Below are positions 1 through 9,042 of a stretch of 64,000 nucleotides of DNA, piece by piece. Made by a program: the position numbers and the translations under genes. Below the pieces are notes generated by a model, which had not been told where the DNA came from, ran no database searches, and saw only the letters and a program-made list of their open reading frames with translations. The stretch lies in assembly GCF_900182905.1 (NCBI RefSeq), contig NZ_FXUF01000002.1:124001-188000 (forward strand), read 5' to 3'. Each line of letters opens with the position of its first letter. Position 1 is the stretch's first letter. The stretch is from Anoxynatronum buryatiense (GTDB lineage Bacteria > Bacillota > Clostridia > Peptostreptococcales > Tindalliaceae).

Positions 1-2502
1 TATGTCCTGAAAAATGCACAGCAGTCAGGGGATCAGGAAATCATGCTGCAAGTGGCAGAAGAAATGGTGCTGCAGGATCCTTTTGATGAAAAGGCAAGGC
101 GAATCCTGATGCAGGTTTACGCAGATCGTGGAGAGGCCCACAGAGCCATTCAGGAATTCGAGTCAGTAACCGCCATGCTTCGTGAAGAGCTGGGGATTCA
201 GCCGGAGGCAGAAACCCGAAAACTGGCAGAAACCCTTCAGAAGCAGCGGCAGGAGCCCGCATCCCCACAAAAACCGACAGTGGGCGAGAAACGCATTTTT
301 GGTCGTCAAAGGGAATGGCATCAGCTGGAACAGGCACTTGAAACCTTCCGGCGGCAGCAGCAATCAGGAATCGTGGTGGTTTCGGGAGAAGCTGGTGTGG
401 GAAAAACCATGCTGCTGGAAACCTTTCTGGAAGAAGCGGTGACAGACCATTTTCCCATTTTTCAGGCCAACTGCTATCAGCAGGAGGAATCTTTTTTCCT
501 GAAACCATGGCAACCGGTGTTTTCAAGGCTTGCAGATTTGATTGAAACAGAGGGGATACAGCTCCCCAGGCAGTGGCTGGCCCTGATCGCCGGTCAGTTT
601 CCAATCTTCGAAACCCTTCTCAACTCCGATAAGGGAGAGACTGAGACGCCAATGGGCCTCTATGACAGTCGGCCCAACCAACCATTGATGGAAGCAGTGA
701 CAGGGATCTTCAAAAAAATAACCGAGAATCGTCCGGTGGTTATCTTTTTCGAAGATATTCACTGGATGGACCGGGTCAGTCTTCAGTTGATGCAGCGTCT
801 CCTTCAAGAATCCCGGCTGCCGCTGTTATTTTTGACCACTGTTCGCAGTGGATATGAAGACCAACTGGCGGCCTTTATGGCGACCCTTGTCCGACGCCCG
901 CTTTTTCAGAGGGTGAGCCTGGCCTGCTTCAACGAAAAAGAAACATTTCAATGGGTGCAGGAAGCTTCCCGCCGGCTGACAGAAACACACCGGCCTGATG
1001 AAACCACCTGCCGGCAAATCTTCAAAGAAACCGGCGGCAACCCCTTCTTTGTGGCCGAATACCTGTATGCCCTTCAACATCAGACTCAGCCGGGCCAATT
1101 GACTCCCAAAGCCCAGGATATTTTACGCAGCCGTCTTTGCGAATTTTCCCAGGAAACCCGAAAATTACTGGAACTGGTGTCTCTGTTTTTTCACCGGGTC
1201 TCCCTGAATCTACTGGCAGATCTCACCAGTGAGGATGAAATGACCACCTTGGAAATGATTCAGCAGTTGATTCAACGTGGGATGCTGCGTGAAGTGGATG
1301 ACGGTCACAAAATCAGTATGGCCTTCAATCATGAAAAGTTTCGTGAGTATGTATATCAGCAACAGCCTCCCGTAAAGCGGAAGTTGTTGCATCGTCGGGT
1401 AGGTGTGCAACTGGAGAAACAACTGACGGGGTCGACGGGGGATGTCTTGCGTTATACTGATTTGATCCATCACTTCAAACTGGGGGGCGACCACCGTCAA
1501 ACCCTGAAATATACCCTGGCCTACCTTAATGCCTACCTGGATTACTATCATGAGCTTTTCCCCAGCGTCATGCACCCCAGAGAACTGTCAAAACAGTCAT
1601 TGTTGATGCCCCGGGAAGAAGCCCTCCTTTACTTTGAGCAAGTGGAAGACATGCTGACCAGGCTGGAGCCGGAAGATTTGGCTGAAGCGGAAGTGCAGAG
1701 CTGGAAGATTGCCTATTTCCATGTAAAGGGACGTCTGCTGATTAGGGAAGGCGACTATCATGAGGGTGTGTCCACCACGCGCAATATGATTCGCCTGGCA
1801 GAGGAGACTGGTAACTGGCGGTATGCCGTCCATGGCTTTCAACAGCTCATCAATTATGGGATTCAAACTCAACAGCCGGAAGTCATGCGGGTGAATCTGG
1901 AGGCGGCCATGAATCTGGCAGAAGCCCGGGGATTGACAGACCGGGTGCCGGTGCTGCTGCGTCTGCAGGGACTTTACCTCCTCATACAGCATCATTTTGA
2001 TCAGGCAGAGTCGGTATTGGAGCAGGCCATTGAAACAGTGAATAAAATGCCGGAAAAACATCGGCATCAAGTGGTTCATGTGGCAGCCTGCCGATATTAC
2101 CTGGGCGAAATCATGCGCAACCGCCAGCAGTGGGGGGAAGCAATCGTTCACTATCAAAGAGCCATTACGGAGTGTGGGGAACAGGAAGCCCGGCACCATT
2201 CCATCGCAGTGTTCCACACTGGCATGGGTCAAGCCTATTACGAAATGAACCGGATTGCTGACGCAGAGAGGAGCCTGCAACAGGCACTGGAACATTTCAG
2301 GGCTTTCGATATTTATTGGAGGCGGTCCATTGCCAATGCGTACATGGCATTAATTCTGGCAGAAAAAGGAGACGGAAAACAGGCTGGTCATTACCTTCAG
2401 GAAGCGACCCGTTATGCAGAAAAATTGCAAAATCCCTATGAACTGGGGGTTGTGAAACGAGTGCAGGAGCTGGTGCATCAAAGACTGTCAGAAGAATCCT
2501 GA
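1..2502 (+). CDS. BTAD/AAA ATPase/TPR transcriptional regulator, 5' truncated by window edge
   Basis: The frame is open from base 1 with no stop, so the start and any N-terminal DNA-binding domain lie outside the window. The visible 833 residues begin inside a bacterial transcriptional activation (BTAD) helical domain (DPFDEKARR, then LGIQPEAET). An AAA/STAND-type ATPase module follows, with Walker A GEAGVGKT near residue 129 and a Walker B-like VVIFFEDIHWMD near residue 240. The C-terminal half is helical and TPR-like. This order is that of AfsR/MalT-like regulators, which bind DNA when a ligand and ATP permit. The gene ends 74 bp before hutH on the same strand. Control of the hut genes is a reasonable inference from position only; nothing in the sequence identifies the ligand. 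Confidence 0.85.
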   Translation, partial: YVLKNAQQSGDQEIMLQVAEEMVLQDPFDEKARRILMQVYADRGEAHRAIQEFESVTAMLREELGIQPEAETRKLAETLQKQRQEPASPQKPTVGEKRIFGRQREWHQLEQALETFRRQQQSGIVVVSGEAGVGKTMLLETFLEEAVTDHFPIFQANCYQQEESFFLKPWQPVFSRLADLIETEGIQLPRQWLALIAGQFPIFETLLNSDKGETETPMGLYDSRPNQPLMEAVTGIFKKITENRPVVIFFEDIHWMDRVSLQLMQRLLQESRLPLLFLTTVRSGYEDQLAAFMATLVRRPLFQRVSLACFNEKETFQWVQEASRRLTETHRPDETTCRQIFKETGGNPFFVAEYLYALQHQTQPGQLTPKAQDILRSRLCEFSQETRKLLELVSLFFHRVSLNLLADLTSEDEMTTLEMIQQLIQRGMLREVDDGHKISMAFNHEKFREYVYQQQPPVKRKLLHRRVGVQLEKQLTGSTGDVLRYTDLIHHFKLGGDHRQTLKYTLAYLNAYLDYYHELFPSVMHPRELSKQSLLMPREEALLYFEQVEDMLTRLEPEDLAEAEVQSWKIAYFHVKGRLLIREGDYHEGVSTTRNMIRLAEETGNWRYAVHGFQQLINYGIQTQQPEVMRVNLEAAMNLAEARGLTDRVPVLLRLQGLYLLIQHHFDQAESVLEQAIETVNKMPEKHRHQVVHVAACRYYLGEIMRNRQQWGEAIVHYQRAITECGEQEARHHSIAVFHTGMGQAYYEMNRIADAERSLQQALEHFRAFDIYWRRSIANAYMALILAEKGDGKQAGHYLQEATRYAEKLQNPYELGVVKRVQELVHQRLSEES

Positions 2503-2507
2503 TGATG

Positions 2508-2525
2508 CGTCACAACCTGTTGACG
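2508..2525. promoter_or_regulatory. Candidate hut operator, dyad CGTCA-N8-TGACG
   Basis: A 5-8-5 inverted repeat whose right arm overlaps the -35 hexamer TTGACG of the hutH promoter. It lies inside a wider perfect dyad, GCGTCAC (2507-2513) and GTGACGC (2531-2537). The same CGTCA-N8-TGACG arrangement recurs at 6671-6688, upstream of hutU. The sequence is visible; its role as an operator is inferred. Confidence 0.45.
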
Positions 2526-2548
2526 TTTTGGTGACGCTCCTTTGATAA
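2520..2548 (+). promoter_or_regulatory. Probable sigma-A promoter of hutH
   Basis: TTGACG (2520-2525), 17-bp spacer, TGATAA (2543-2548). The -10 is imperfect, but this is the only well-spaced pair in the short gap before hutH. Confidence 0.45.
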
Positions 2549-2576
2549 ACTGCATGAAAAGTGAGGAGGAATGAGC

Positions 2577-4100
2577 GTGGAACCAATTCGGATTGACGGC
2601 AATCATTTGACAGTGGAAAACGTTTTGCAGGTCGCGCGGGAACAGGTTCAGGTGACACTGACAGAACAGGCGGCAGCCCAGGTGCGTCGTTCTCGGGAAG
2701 TCGTGGATGCCTTTGTAGATGAAGGAAAAGTAGTGTATGGCATTACCACCGGATTTGGCAAGTTCAGTGATGTGGTGATTTCCAAGGACGAGGCCAGGGA
2801 GCTGCAAAAAAACCTGATCATGAGCCATGCCTGCGGTGTGGGAGATCCACTGTCGGAGGAAACCGTGCGTGCAGTGATGCTTCTTCGGGCCAATGCCCTT
2901 TCAAAAGGTTTTTCAGGCGTGCGGCTGGAAACCATACAGGTGCTCCTGGACATGCTGAACCAGGGCGTTCATCCGGTGATTCCGGAAAAAGGATCCCTGG
3001 GAGCCAGCGGCGATCTGGCGCCTTTATCCCATATGGTACTGGTGATGATGGGTGAAGGAGAGGCTTTTTACCAGGGCAAGCGCCTCACGGGAAGTGAAGC
3101 CATGAAGGCTGCAGGCATCCAACCCATTGAACTGACTTCGAAAGAAGGGCTGGGCCTCATCAACGGAACCCAGGTGATGACAGCTGTGGGGGTTTTGTGT
3201 GTGGCAGATGCCCTGAACCTGGTGAAACTGGTGGATGTGGCAGGGGCCCTGACACTGGAAGCCTTGCGGGGAATCACCGACGCCTTTGACTCCAGGGTTC
3301 ATCGGCTGCGGCCCCATGAAGGACAGATGCGCAGTGCCGCCAACATATTACGACTTACCACAGACAGCCGGCGAACCACCCGACAGGGAGAACTCCGGGT
3401 TCAGGATGCCTATACATTGAGATGCATTCCCCAGATTCACGGCGCTTCATGGGATGCCCTGCTGCATGTGAAGGAAAAACTGGATATTGAAATCAATGCG
3501 GTGACAGACAATCCCCTGATCTTTGCCGATGAAAGGGACGCCATTTCGGGGGGGAACTTTCATGGACAGCCGGTGGCTCTGGCTTTCGATTATATGGGTA
3601 TTGCCCTGGCAGAAATTGCCAACGTATCTGAACGACGCATTGAGCGGCTGGTGAATCCTCAGTTAAGCGGATTGCCCGCTTTTCTGACAAAAAAAGGCGG
3701 TCTCCACTCAGGCTTTATGATTGCCCAGTATGCAGCGGCAGCGCTGGTATCAGAAAACAAAGTGCTGGCACATCCGGCCAGTGTGGATTCCATTCCCTCG
3801 TCAGCCAACCAGGAAGATCATGTGAGCATGGGAACCATCGGTGCCCGAAAAGCCAGAAGCATTCTCACCAATGCCCAGCAGGTGGTGGCAGTGGAGCTGA
3901 TGGCAGCGTGCCAGGCAGTGGACCTTGATCCAATGGGTGAACTGGGGAAAGGAACTGAAGCAGCTTACAGTGTGCTGCGCCGGCAAGTCTCCATGTTGGA
4001 AGAAGATCGAATTCTCTACCTGGATATGGAACAGTGTGCCCAGTTGGTGCGAAATGGCACCTTGTTGCAGGCGGTGGAAGCAGCAGTGGGACAGCTGTAA
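2577..4100 (+). CDS. hutH: Histidine ammonia-lyase
   Basis: Cytoplasmic enzyme that deaminates L-histidine to urocanate, the first step of histidine catabolism. The ASG tripeptide that cyclises to the MIO electrophile is present in GSLGASGDLAPLSHM (about residue 145), and the family motif YGITTGFG is near the N terminus. The length (about 507 aa) is normal for HutH. An ATG at 2571 lies only 1 nt from the AGGAGG at 2564-2569, too close to be used. The in-frame GTG at 2577 has a 7-nt spacing and is taken as the start. It is the first gene of the hut cluster and its promoter overlaps a dyad. Confidence is high from length and motifs. Confidence 0.97.
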   Translation: MEPIRIDGNHLTVENVLQVAREQVQVTLTEQAAAQVRRSREVVDAFVDEGKVVYGITTGFGKFSDVVISKDEARELQKNLIMSHACGVGDPLSEETVRAVMLLRANALSKGFSGVRLETIQVLLDMLNQGVHPVIPEKGSLGASGDLAPLSHMVLVMMGEGEAFYQGKRLTGSEAMKAAGIQPIELTSKEGLGLINGTQVMTAVGVLCVADALNLVKLVDVAGALTLEALRGITDAFDSRVHRLRPHEGQMRSAANILRLTTDSRRTTRQGELRVQDAYTLRCIPQIHGASWDALLHVKEKLDIEINAVTDNPLIFADERDAISGGNFHGQPVALAFDYMGIALAEIANVSERRIERLVNPQLSGLPAFLTKKGGLHSGFMIAQYAAAALVSENKVLAHPASVDSIPSSANQEDHVSMGTIGARKARSILTNAQQVVAVELMAACQAVDLDPMGELGKGTEAAYSVLRRQVSMLEEDRILYLDMEQCAQLVRNGTLLQAVEAAVGQL

Positions 4101-4186
4101 TATATTGTTGCCAGCTATGCCGGTGGCCAGGTACCCCGGAATGTGGCGGGCTGCGCGCTAAACGTTGTGAAAGGAGGCTAAGTGTC

Positions 4187-4228
4187 ATGACCATGGTCAT
4201 GAACTGGTGGTTGAAGAAGGGAACTTAA
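4187..4228 (+). CDS. 13-residue leader ORF before the histidine permease
   Basis: A tiny ORF reading MTMVMNWWLKKGT. It has its own strong ribosome site (AGGAGG at 4172-4177, 9 nt from the ATG), stops 18 bp before the permease ATG, and the permease has a separate AAAGGAGG site. It contains two Trp and no His, so it is not a histidine attenuator peptide. It could be a coupling leader that tunes permease translation, or chance. No similar peptide is recognised. Confidence 0.4.
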   Translation: MTMVMNWWLKKGT

Positions 4229-4246
4229 CCAAAAAGGAGGAATATC

Positions 4247-5557
4247 ATGTTAACCAATCCTGTGGTTTTATCTGTCATCATCATGATTGTTCTTTGTCTC
4301 CTGAAACTGAACGTATTGCTGGCACTCATTGTGGCAGCCCTGGCAGGCGGTCTTCTGGCTGGTATGCCCCTAGGGGAAACCATGGGCGTCCTCATAGGCG
4401 GCATGGGCGGTAACTCCAGCACAGCCCTCAGCTATATTCTGCTGGGTGCCCTGGCGGCAAGCCTTCACAAGACAGGGATTGCTGTCATTCTGGCGAAAAA
4501 AATTGTTCAGTGGGTTCGTGGTAAGGGCATCATTCTCGTGGTGATCATCGCCGCAGTGGCATGCCTGTCCCAAAACCTGATTCCGGTTCACATTGCCTTT
4601 ATTCCCATTATGATTCCGCCCCTGCTAGCTGTTATGAACAAGTTGAAGATCGATCGCCGCGCAGTGGCTTCAGCCCTCACCTTTGGATTAAAGGCACCTT
4701 ACGTGGCCCTGCCGGTGGGCTACGGCTGGATTTTCCACGGTATCATCAGTGATCAGATGTCTGAAAACGGTCTGACAGTGGCCCAGGGTGAGGTTTGGCA
4801 CGTGATGTGGATTCCCGGACTTGCCATGGTTATCGGGCTTTTTATTGCCATCTTTGTTACATACCGAAAGCCCAGAGAATATCAGGACCTGGAAACAGTA
4901 GCTGCAGCAGCTGATGAGGCTGAAACAGCCGTTACCATGACAGGCCGGCACTGGGTAGCGCTGGTGGGAGCTTTTTCTGCGCTGGCCATTCAGGTGAGTC
5001 CCCTGGGAAGCCTGCACATCGGTGCGGTTGTGGGAATGGCCATCATGCTTATTGGTGGTGCCATCAAGTGGAAAGACATTGACGAAATGATTCATAGTGG
5101 TATTGGCATGATGGGCTTTATTGCCTTTGTCATGCTGGTGGCCGCTGGTTATGGTGCTGTCATTCGTGAAACCGGAGGCGTTGAAACCCTGGTGGCTTCT
5201 GCCAGCGGCATGCTGGCTGGGAACCAATTGGTTGCCGCCACTCTCATGATTCTCATTGGCCTGTTCATCACCATGGGGATCGGTACTTCCTTTGGAACCA
5301 TTCCCATTATTGCAGCCATCTATGTGCCCCTGGCCATGTCTGTGGGCTTCAGTACCCCGGCCACCATCCTGCTCATCGGAACGGCTGCCGCACTGGGTGA
5401 TGCCGGTTCCCCCGCTTCTGACAGTACGTTGGGGCCAACAGCAGGGTTGAATGTGGATGGGCAGCATGACCACATCTGGGATACCTGCGTTCCCACCTTT
5501 ATGCATTACAATATTCCGCTGGTCATTTTTGGCATCATCGGTGCGGTGTTGCTGTAA
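4247..5557 (+). CDS. Putative histidine permease, YuiF-type Na+/H+ antiporter-like family
   Basis: Very hydrophobic 436-aa integral membrane protein with roughly 10-12 predicted membrane segments. It has glycine-rich loops (GGMGGNSSTALSYILLGALA near residue 50) and a conserved SPASDSTLGPTAGLN segment near the C terminus, as in the Na+/H+ antiporter-like family that includes Bacillus YuiF. Proteins of this family in hut loci are commonly annotated as histidine permeases. Its place between hutH and the rest of the pathway supports histidine (or urocanate) uptake. It starts at an ATG 7 nt after AAAGGAGG. Family assignment is fairly sure; the substrate is inferred from context. Confidence 0.85.
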   Translation: MLTNPVVLSVIIMIVLCLLKLNVLLALIVAALAGGLLAGMPLGETMGVLIGGMGGNSSTALSYILLGALAASLHKTGIAVILAKKIVQWVRGKGIILVVIIAAVACLSQNLIPVHIAFIPIMIPPLLAVMNKLKIDRRAVASALTFGLKAPYVALPVGYGWIFHGIISDQMSENGLTVAQGEVWHVMWIPGLAMVIGLFIAIFVTYRKPREYQDLETVAAAADEAETAVTMTGRHWVALVGAFSALAIQVSPLGSLHIGAVVGMAIMLIGGAIKWKDIDEMIHSGIGMMGFIAFVMLVAAGYGAVIRETGGVETLVASASGMLAGNQLVAATLMILIGLFITMGIGTSFGTIPIIAAIYVPLAMSVGFSTPATILLIGTAAALGDAGSPASDSTLGPTAGLNVDGQHDHIWDTCVPTFMHYNIPLVIFGIIGAVLL

Positions 5558-5573
5558 AACAGTCATGAGCATC

Positions 5574-5606
5574 AAAGCCGTTGTCTCTTCGTGAGATAGC
5601 GGCTTT
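5574..5606 (+). terminator. Rho-independent terminator after the histidine permease
   Basis: Stem AAAGCCG ... CGGCTTT with additional inner pairing around a TTCG loop, ending in a T run. It separates hutH-permease from the downstream hut genes, so these form at least two transcription units. Confidence 0.8.
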
Positions 5607-5701
5607 TTACCATTAACGAAACATATGCCTGAAAAGGTACCGGGAAGGTGATTTTCTTAAAGGGAGATTTTTAAAAAGTGGCTTCATTCAATGGAAACAG
5701 G

Positions 5702-5730
5702 TTGTACGGGGGGCAGACCTCGGGTATGCT
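5702..5730 (+). promoter_or_regulatory. Probable promoter of the DapF-fold racemase gene
   Basis: TTGTAC (5702-5707), 17-bp spacer, TATGCT (5725-5730), about 80 bp before the chosen start. It follows the terminator of the previous unit. Confidence 0.45.
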
Positions 5731-5808
5731 TAAATGGTCAGCATTTTTGATGAAAAGAATGTCAGGAAACTGGATTTGAAAGACTCTTAGAGAAAGAGGG
5801 CGTTGACA

Positions 5809-6657
5809 TTGAGACTGACGTTTGTGAAGTGCAATCCCACAGAAAATATGACCATTCTCATCTTTGATCCGGTGGAGCCGGAGAAGTATCCCATGATTGC
5901 TGGTCGCATCATGCAGGAGAATCATCTCCATGCTGAACAAGTGGGCTTTGTGAAACCACCGGCAGCAGAAGCGTCCGGTGTTGACAGTGTGTTGGAGATG
6001 ATGGGCGGTGAGTTCTGTGCCAATGCCACCCGCTCTCTGGCGGCAGCGCTGGCCTTTCGAAACAAACCGGGAAGAGAAACGGAAAAGAAGAAGGGGAATG
6101 ATCAGCTGGAGTATCTATTGGCTGTTTCAGGTGTGCGGGAACCCGTTTCATGCCGTGTCACGGCCACTCATCATGAGGGGATTTATAGGTCCGCTGCCCG
6201 CCTTCCCCTTCCCCTGTCAGTGGAGACCTTGACTTTTCAGTGGGAGGCTCAGGTGTTGGCTGGAACACTGGTAACCTTTCCCGGTATCGCCCACCTGGTT
6301 TTTCAAACAAATGTGGATGATCCTGAAAGCTTTTTTCCGCTGGTGTTTGAGCAACTGGAAGACCGCCACCATGAAGCCTTGGGTATGATGTTTTATGAAC
6401 CGCATGACAGCCGTATGAAACCGCTGGTGTGGGTAAGGGCAACGGATACCCTGATTTGGGAACGAGGCTGTGGCTCTGGTACCGCTGCAGTGGGAGTGGC
6501 ACTGGCTGTGGAGGCCCGGCAAACCATCCGGAAAACCATTTTTCAGCCGGGCGGGGCACTGGAAATTGCTTTGGAATGGGAGGATGGGGTGAAACAGATC
6601 GAACTGGATGGTGAAGTGGCAGTGGTGGCCACAGGAACACTGTTGTTACCGGAATAG
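5809..6657 (+). CDS. DapF-fold amino acid racemase, candidate histidine racemase
   Basis: PLP-independent epimerase fold of the diaminopimelate epimerase family (282 aa). The two catalytic cysteines occupy the usual positions in two pseudo-symmetric halves: GGEFCANATR (Cys about 70) and ERGCGSGTAAVG (Cys about 221). GGEFC rather than the DapF-type CGNG signature, and cysteines near 70 and 220, resemble CntK-type histidine racemases (from memory). Its place between a histidine permease and hutU suggests D/L-histidine interconversion, so D-histidine could enter the pathway. TTG 5803 is too near the AGAGGG site; TTG 5809, 8 nt away, is preferred. True diaminopimelate epimerase is a less likely alternative. 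The substrate is inferred. Confidence 0.8.
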   Translation: MRLTFVKCNPTENMTILIFDPVEPEKYPMIAGRIMQENHLHAEQVGFVKPPAAEASGVDSVLEMMGGEFCANATRSLAAALAFRNKPGRETEKKKGNDQLEYLLAVSGVREPVSCRVTATHHEGIYRSAARLPLPLSVETLTFQWEAQVLAGTLVTFPGIAHLVFQTNVDDPESFFPLVFEQLEDRHHEALGMMFYEPHDSRMKPLVWVRATDTLIWERGCGSGTAAVGVALAVEARQTIRKTIFQPGGALEIALEWEDGVKQIELDGEVAVVATGTLLLPE

Positions 6658-6670
6658 CTCGATCGTGTTT

Positions 6671-6688
6671 CGTCATCAGCCGCTGACG
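6671..6688. promoter_or_regulatory. Second CGTCA-N8-TGACG dyad, upstream of hutU
   Basis: Same 5-8-5 inverted repeat as before hutH, 14 bp after the racemase stop and about 80 bp upstream of a TTGACG -35 candidate. The centre TCAGC-C-GCTGA extends the symmetry. The shared motif suggests a common hut regulator (inference). Confidence 0.4.
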
Positions 6689-6767
6689 CTCACCTGGGCC
6701 TGTCTTTGAATGGTCAAAGTATAGCCATGACACATCGCTTCAGTGATGTTGATTTATCGACACTTTG

Positions 6768-6796
6768 TTGACGCAGATCAGATATGCTGTTGCATA
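6768..6796 (+). promoter_or_regulatory. Possible promoter of hutU
   Basis: TTGACG (6768-6773), 17-bp spacer, TGCATA (6791-6796). The -10 is weak. The -35 hexamer is identical to that of hutH. Confidence 0.3.
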
Positions 6797-6923
6797 GAAA
6801 GGGACAAGTCTTTCTGTGACGTTGCCCGTGTAACTGCATGAACTGAACGCAGATCATCCGGCAGGCATCTTATACCGCCGGAAATATCGATGAAGATGAA
6901 GAAACTGGGAGGAGCGATGAATA

Positions 6924-8948
6924 ATGATTCACCAACATGTGGCTGATGCCATGACCATCAAGTTGACAGGTCCCCTGCCGGACCCAAAGCCGTTTGCTGA
7001 GGGAATCCGCCGGGCACCAGACCGGGGATTCAAACTGACAGCGGCCCAAACAGAAACAGCTCTAAAAAACGCCCTGCGATATATTCCTGAGGAACACCAC
7101 GACATCATGGCGCCGGAATTTCTGGAAGAACTCACCACCATGGGGCGCATTTATGGTTACCGGTTTCGTCCTGAAGCTAACATCAAGGCAAAACCCATTC
7201 ATGAGTATCAAGGCAACTGTCTGGAAGGCAAAGCATTTCAGTTGATGATGGATAATAACCTGGATTTTGACGTGGCCCTGTACCCCTACGAGCTGGTGAC
7301 CTACGGTGAAACCGGCAAAGTCTGTCAAAACTGGATGCAGTATCTGCTGATTCAACAGTACCTGCAGGTAATGACCCAGGACCAGACGCTGGTGGTTTCT
7401 TCCGGGCATCCCGTGGGACTGTTCCACTCCAAGCCTGAGAATCCCCGGGTGATCATTACCAACTCCCTGATGGTGGGGCTTTTTGACAACCCCAAAGACC
7501 AGGATATTGCTGAACAGATGGGAGTGGCCAACTATGGCCAGATGACCGCCGGAGGATGGATGTACATCGGTCCCCAGGGCATTGTTCACGGCACCTTCAA
7601 TACCCTGTTGAATGCAGCCCGACAAAAACTCAATATTGCTGATGATGCTGACCTGGCGGGTATTCTTTTTGTCTCCTCCGGCCTTGGCGGCATGAGCGGC
7701 GCACAGCCCAAAGCGGTGGAAATTGCCGGCGGGGTGGGGATCATCGCCGAGGTGGATGCTTCCCGAATTAAAACCCGTCACGACCAGGGGTGGGTGACAG
7801 AGGTCACCGACGATCTGGCAGAGACTTTCCGATTGGCCAAGGAAGCTCAGAAGGCAAAGAAAGCGGTTTCCATTGCCTATCATGGCAATATCGTGGACTT
7901 ACTGGCTTATGCAGTGGAAAACCAGATTCACATTGATCTGTTGTCGGACCAGACTTCCTGCCATGCCGTCTATGACGGCGGCTATTGTCCCCGGGGAATG
8001 ACTTTTGAAGAACGAACCCGTATGTTGAAAACTGACCGTCAGGCATTTGTTAGCAAGGTGGATGAAACCCTGCGTATCCATTTTGAAATGATCAAGGCAC
8101 TGGTAAATCAGGGCACTTATTTCTTTGACTACGGCAACGCCTTCCTGAAATCGGTCTATGATGCCGGCGTGAAAGAAGTGTCCAAGAACGGTATTGATGA
8201 CAAAGACGGCTTTATCTTTCCCTCCTATGTGGAAGATATCATGGGGCCTGAGCTCTTTGATTTTGGCTATGGTCCTTTCCGGTGGGTATGCCTCAGTGGT
8301 GATCCCGAAGATCTCCGAAAAACCGACGCGGCAGCCATGGCCTGCATCGACCCCGACCGCCGTGGCCAGGACCGTGACAACTATGTGTGGATCCGCGACG
8401 CGGAGAAGAATCAGATGGTGGTGGGCAGCCAGGCTCGCATTCTCTACCAGGATGCTTACGGTCGTCTGAAAATTGCCCTGAAGTTCAATGAAATGGTGCG
8501 CCGGGGAGAAGTTGGACCCATCATGCTGGGCCGTGATCACCATGATGTCAGCGGTACCGACTCACCTTTCCGCGAAACCTCCAACATTAAAGACGGCAGT
8601 AATGTGATGGCTGATATGGCTACTCAGTGCTTCGCCGGAAACGCTGCCCGGGGAATGAGCCTGGTGGCCCTTCACAATGGCGGGGGTGTGGGGATTGGCA
8701 AGTCCATCAACGGCGGATTTGGTATGGTGCTGGACGGCAGCCGGCGGGCAGATGAAATTCTTGAATCCGCCATGCTTTGGGACGTGATGGGCGGCGTGGC
8801 CCGTCGTGCCTGGGCCCGCAACGAAAATGCCATCACTACCAGCATGGAGTATAACCAGCTGAACCAGGGCCGTGATCACATTACCCTGCCTTATCCGGCT
8901 GATGAGGAGAAAATTAAGGCATTGGTGGCTCAAAAGCTGGGTGGTTGA
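6924..8948 (+). CDS. hutU: Urocanate hydratase (long form)
   Basis: Converts urocanate to 4-imidazolone-5-propionate with tightly bound NAD+, the second step of histidine degradation. The protein has 674 residues, longer than the approximately 555-aa proteobacterial/Bacillus enzyme, as seen in clostridial urocanases. Conserved blocks include SSGHPVGLFHS, GGWMYIGPQGIVHGT, SSGLGGMSGAQPKA, DQTSCHAVYDGGYCP and the C-terminal GRDHHDVSGTDSPFRET and HNGGGVGIGKSINGG. AGGAG lies 9 nt before the ATG. ftcD follows after 94 bp without a strong terminator, so co-transcription with ftcD and hutI is likely. Confidence 0.97.
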   Translation: MIHQHVADAMTIKLTGPLPDPKPFAEGIRRAPDRGFKLTAAQTETALKNALRYIPEEHHDIMAPEFLEELTTMGRIYGYRFRPEANIKAKPIHEYQGNCLEGKAFQLMMDNNLDFDVALYPYELVTYGETGKVCQNWMQYLLIQQYLQVMTQDQTLVVSSGHPVGLFHSKPENPRVIITNSLMVGLFDNPKDQDIAEQMGVANYGQMTAGGWMYIGPQGIVHGTFNTLLNAARQKLNIADDADLAGILFVSSGLGGMSGAQPKAVEIAGGVGIIAEVDASRIKTRHDQGWVTEVTDDLAETFRLAKEAQKAKKAVSIAYHGNIVDLLAYAVENQIHIDLLSDQTSCHAVYDGGYCPRGMTFEERTRMLKTDRQAFVSKVDETLRIHFEMIKALVNQGTYFFDYGNAFLKSVYDAGVKEVSKNGIDDKDGFIFPSYVEDIMGPELFDFGYGPFRWVCLSGDPEDLRKTDAAAMACIDPDRRGQDRDNYVWIRDAEKNQMVVGSQARILYQDAYGRLKIALKFNEMVRRGEVGPIMLGRDHHDVSGTDSPFRETSNIKDGSNVMADMATQCFAGNAARGMSLVALHNGGGVGIGKSINGGFGMVLDGSRRADEILESAMLWDVMGGVARRAWARNENAITTSMEYNQLNQGRDHITLPYPADEEKIKALVAQKLGG

Positions 8949-9042
8949 TAAAAGGGACCCCCATCAGTATCAATGGGTGCCTGTTGGATAGATTCCGATA
9001 AAAAGTGTGCCAAAAATGTGAAACCGGAAAGGACAGATCACC

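Noticed and set aside
4688-5575. 295-aa open frame on the minus strand, His/Asn-rich
   Set aside because: Antisense to the histidine permease; composition is that of a complemented membrane protein gene.
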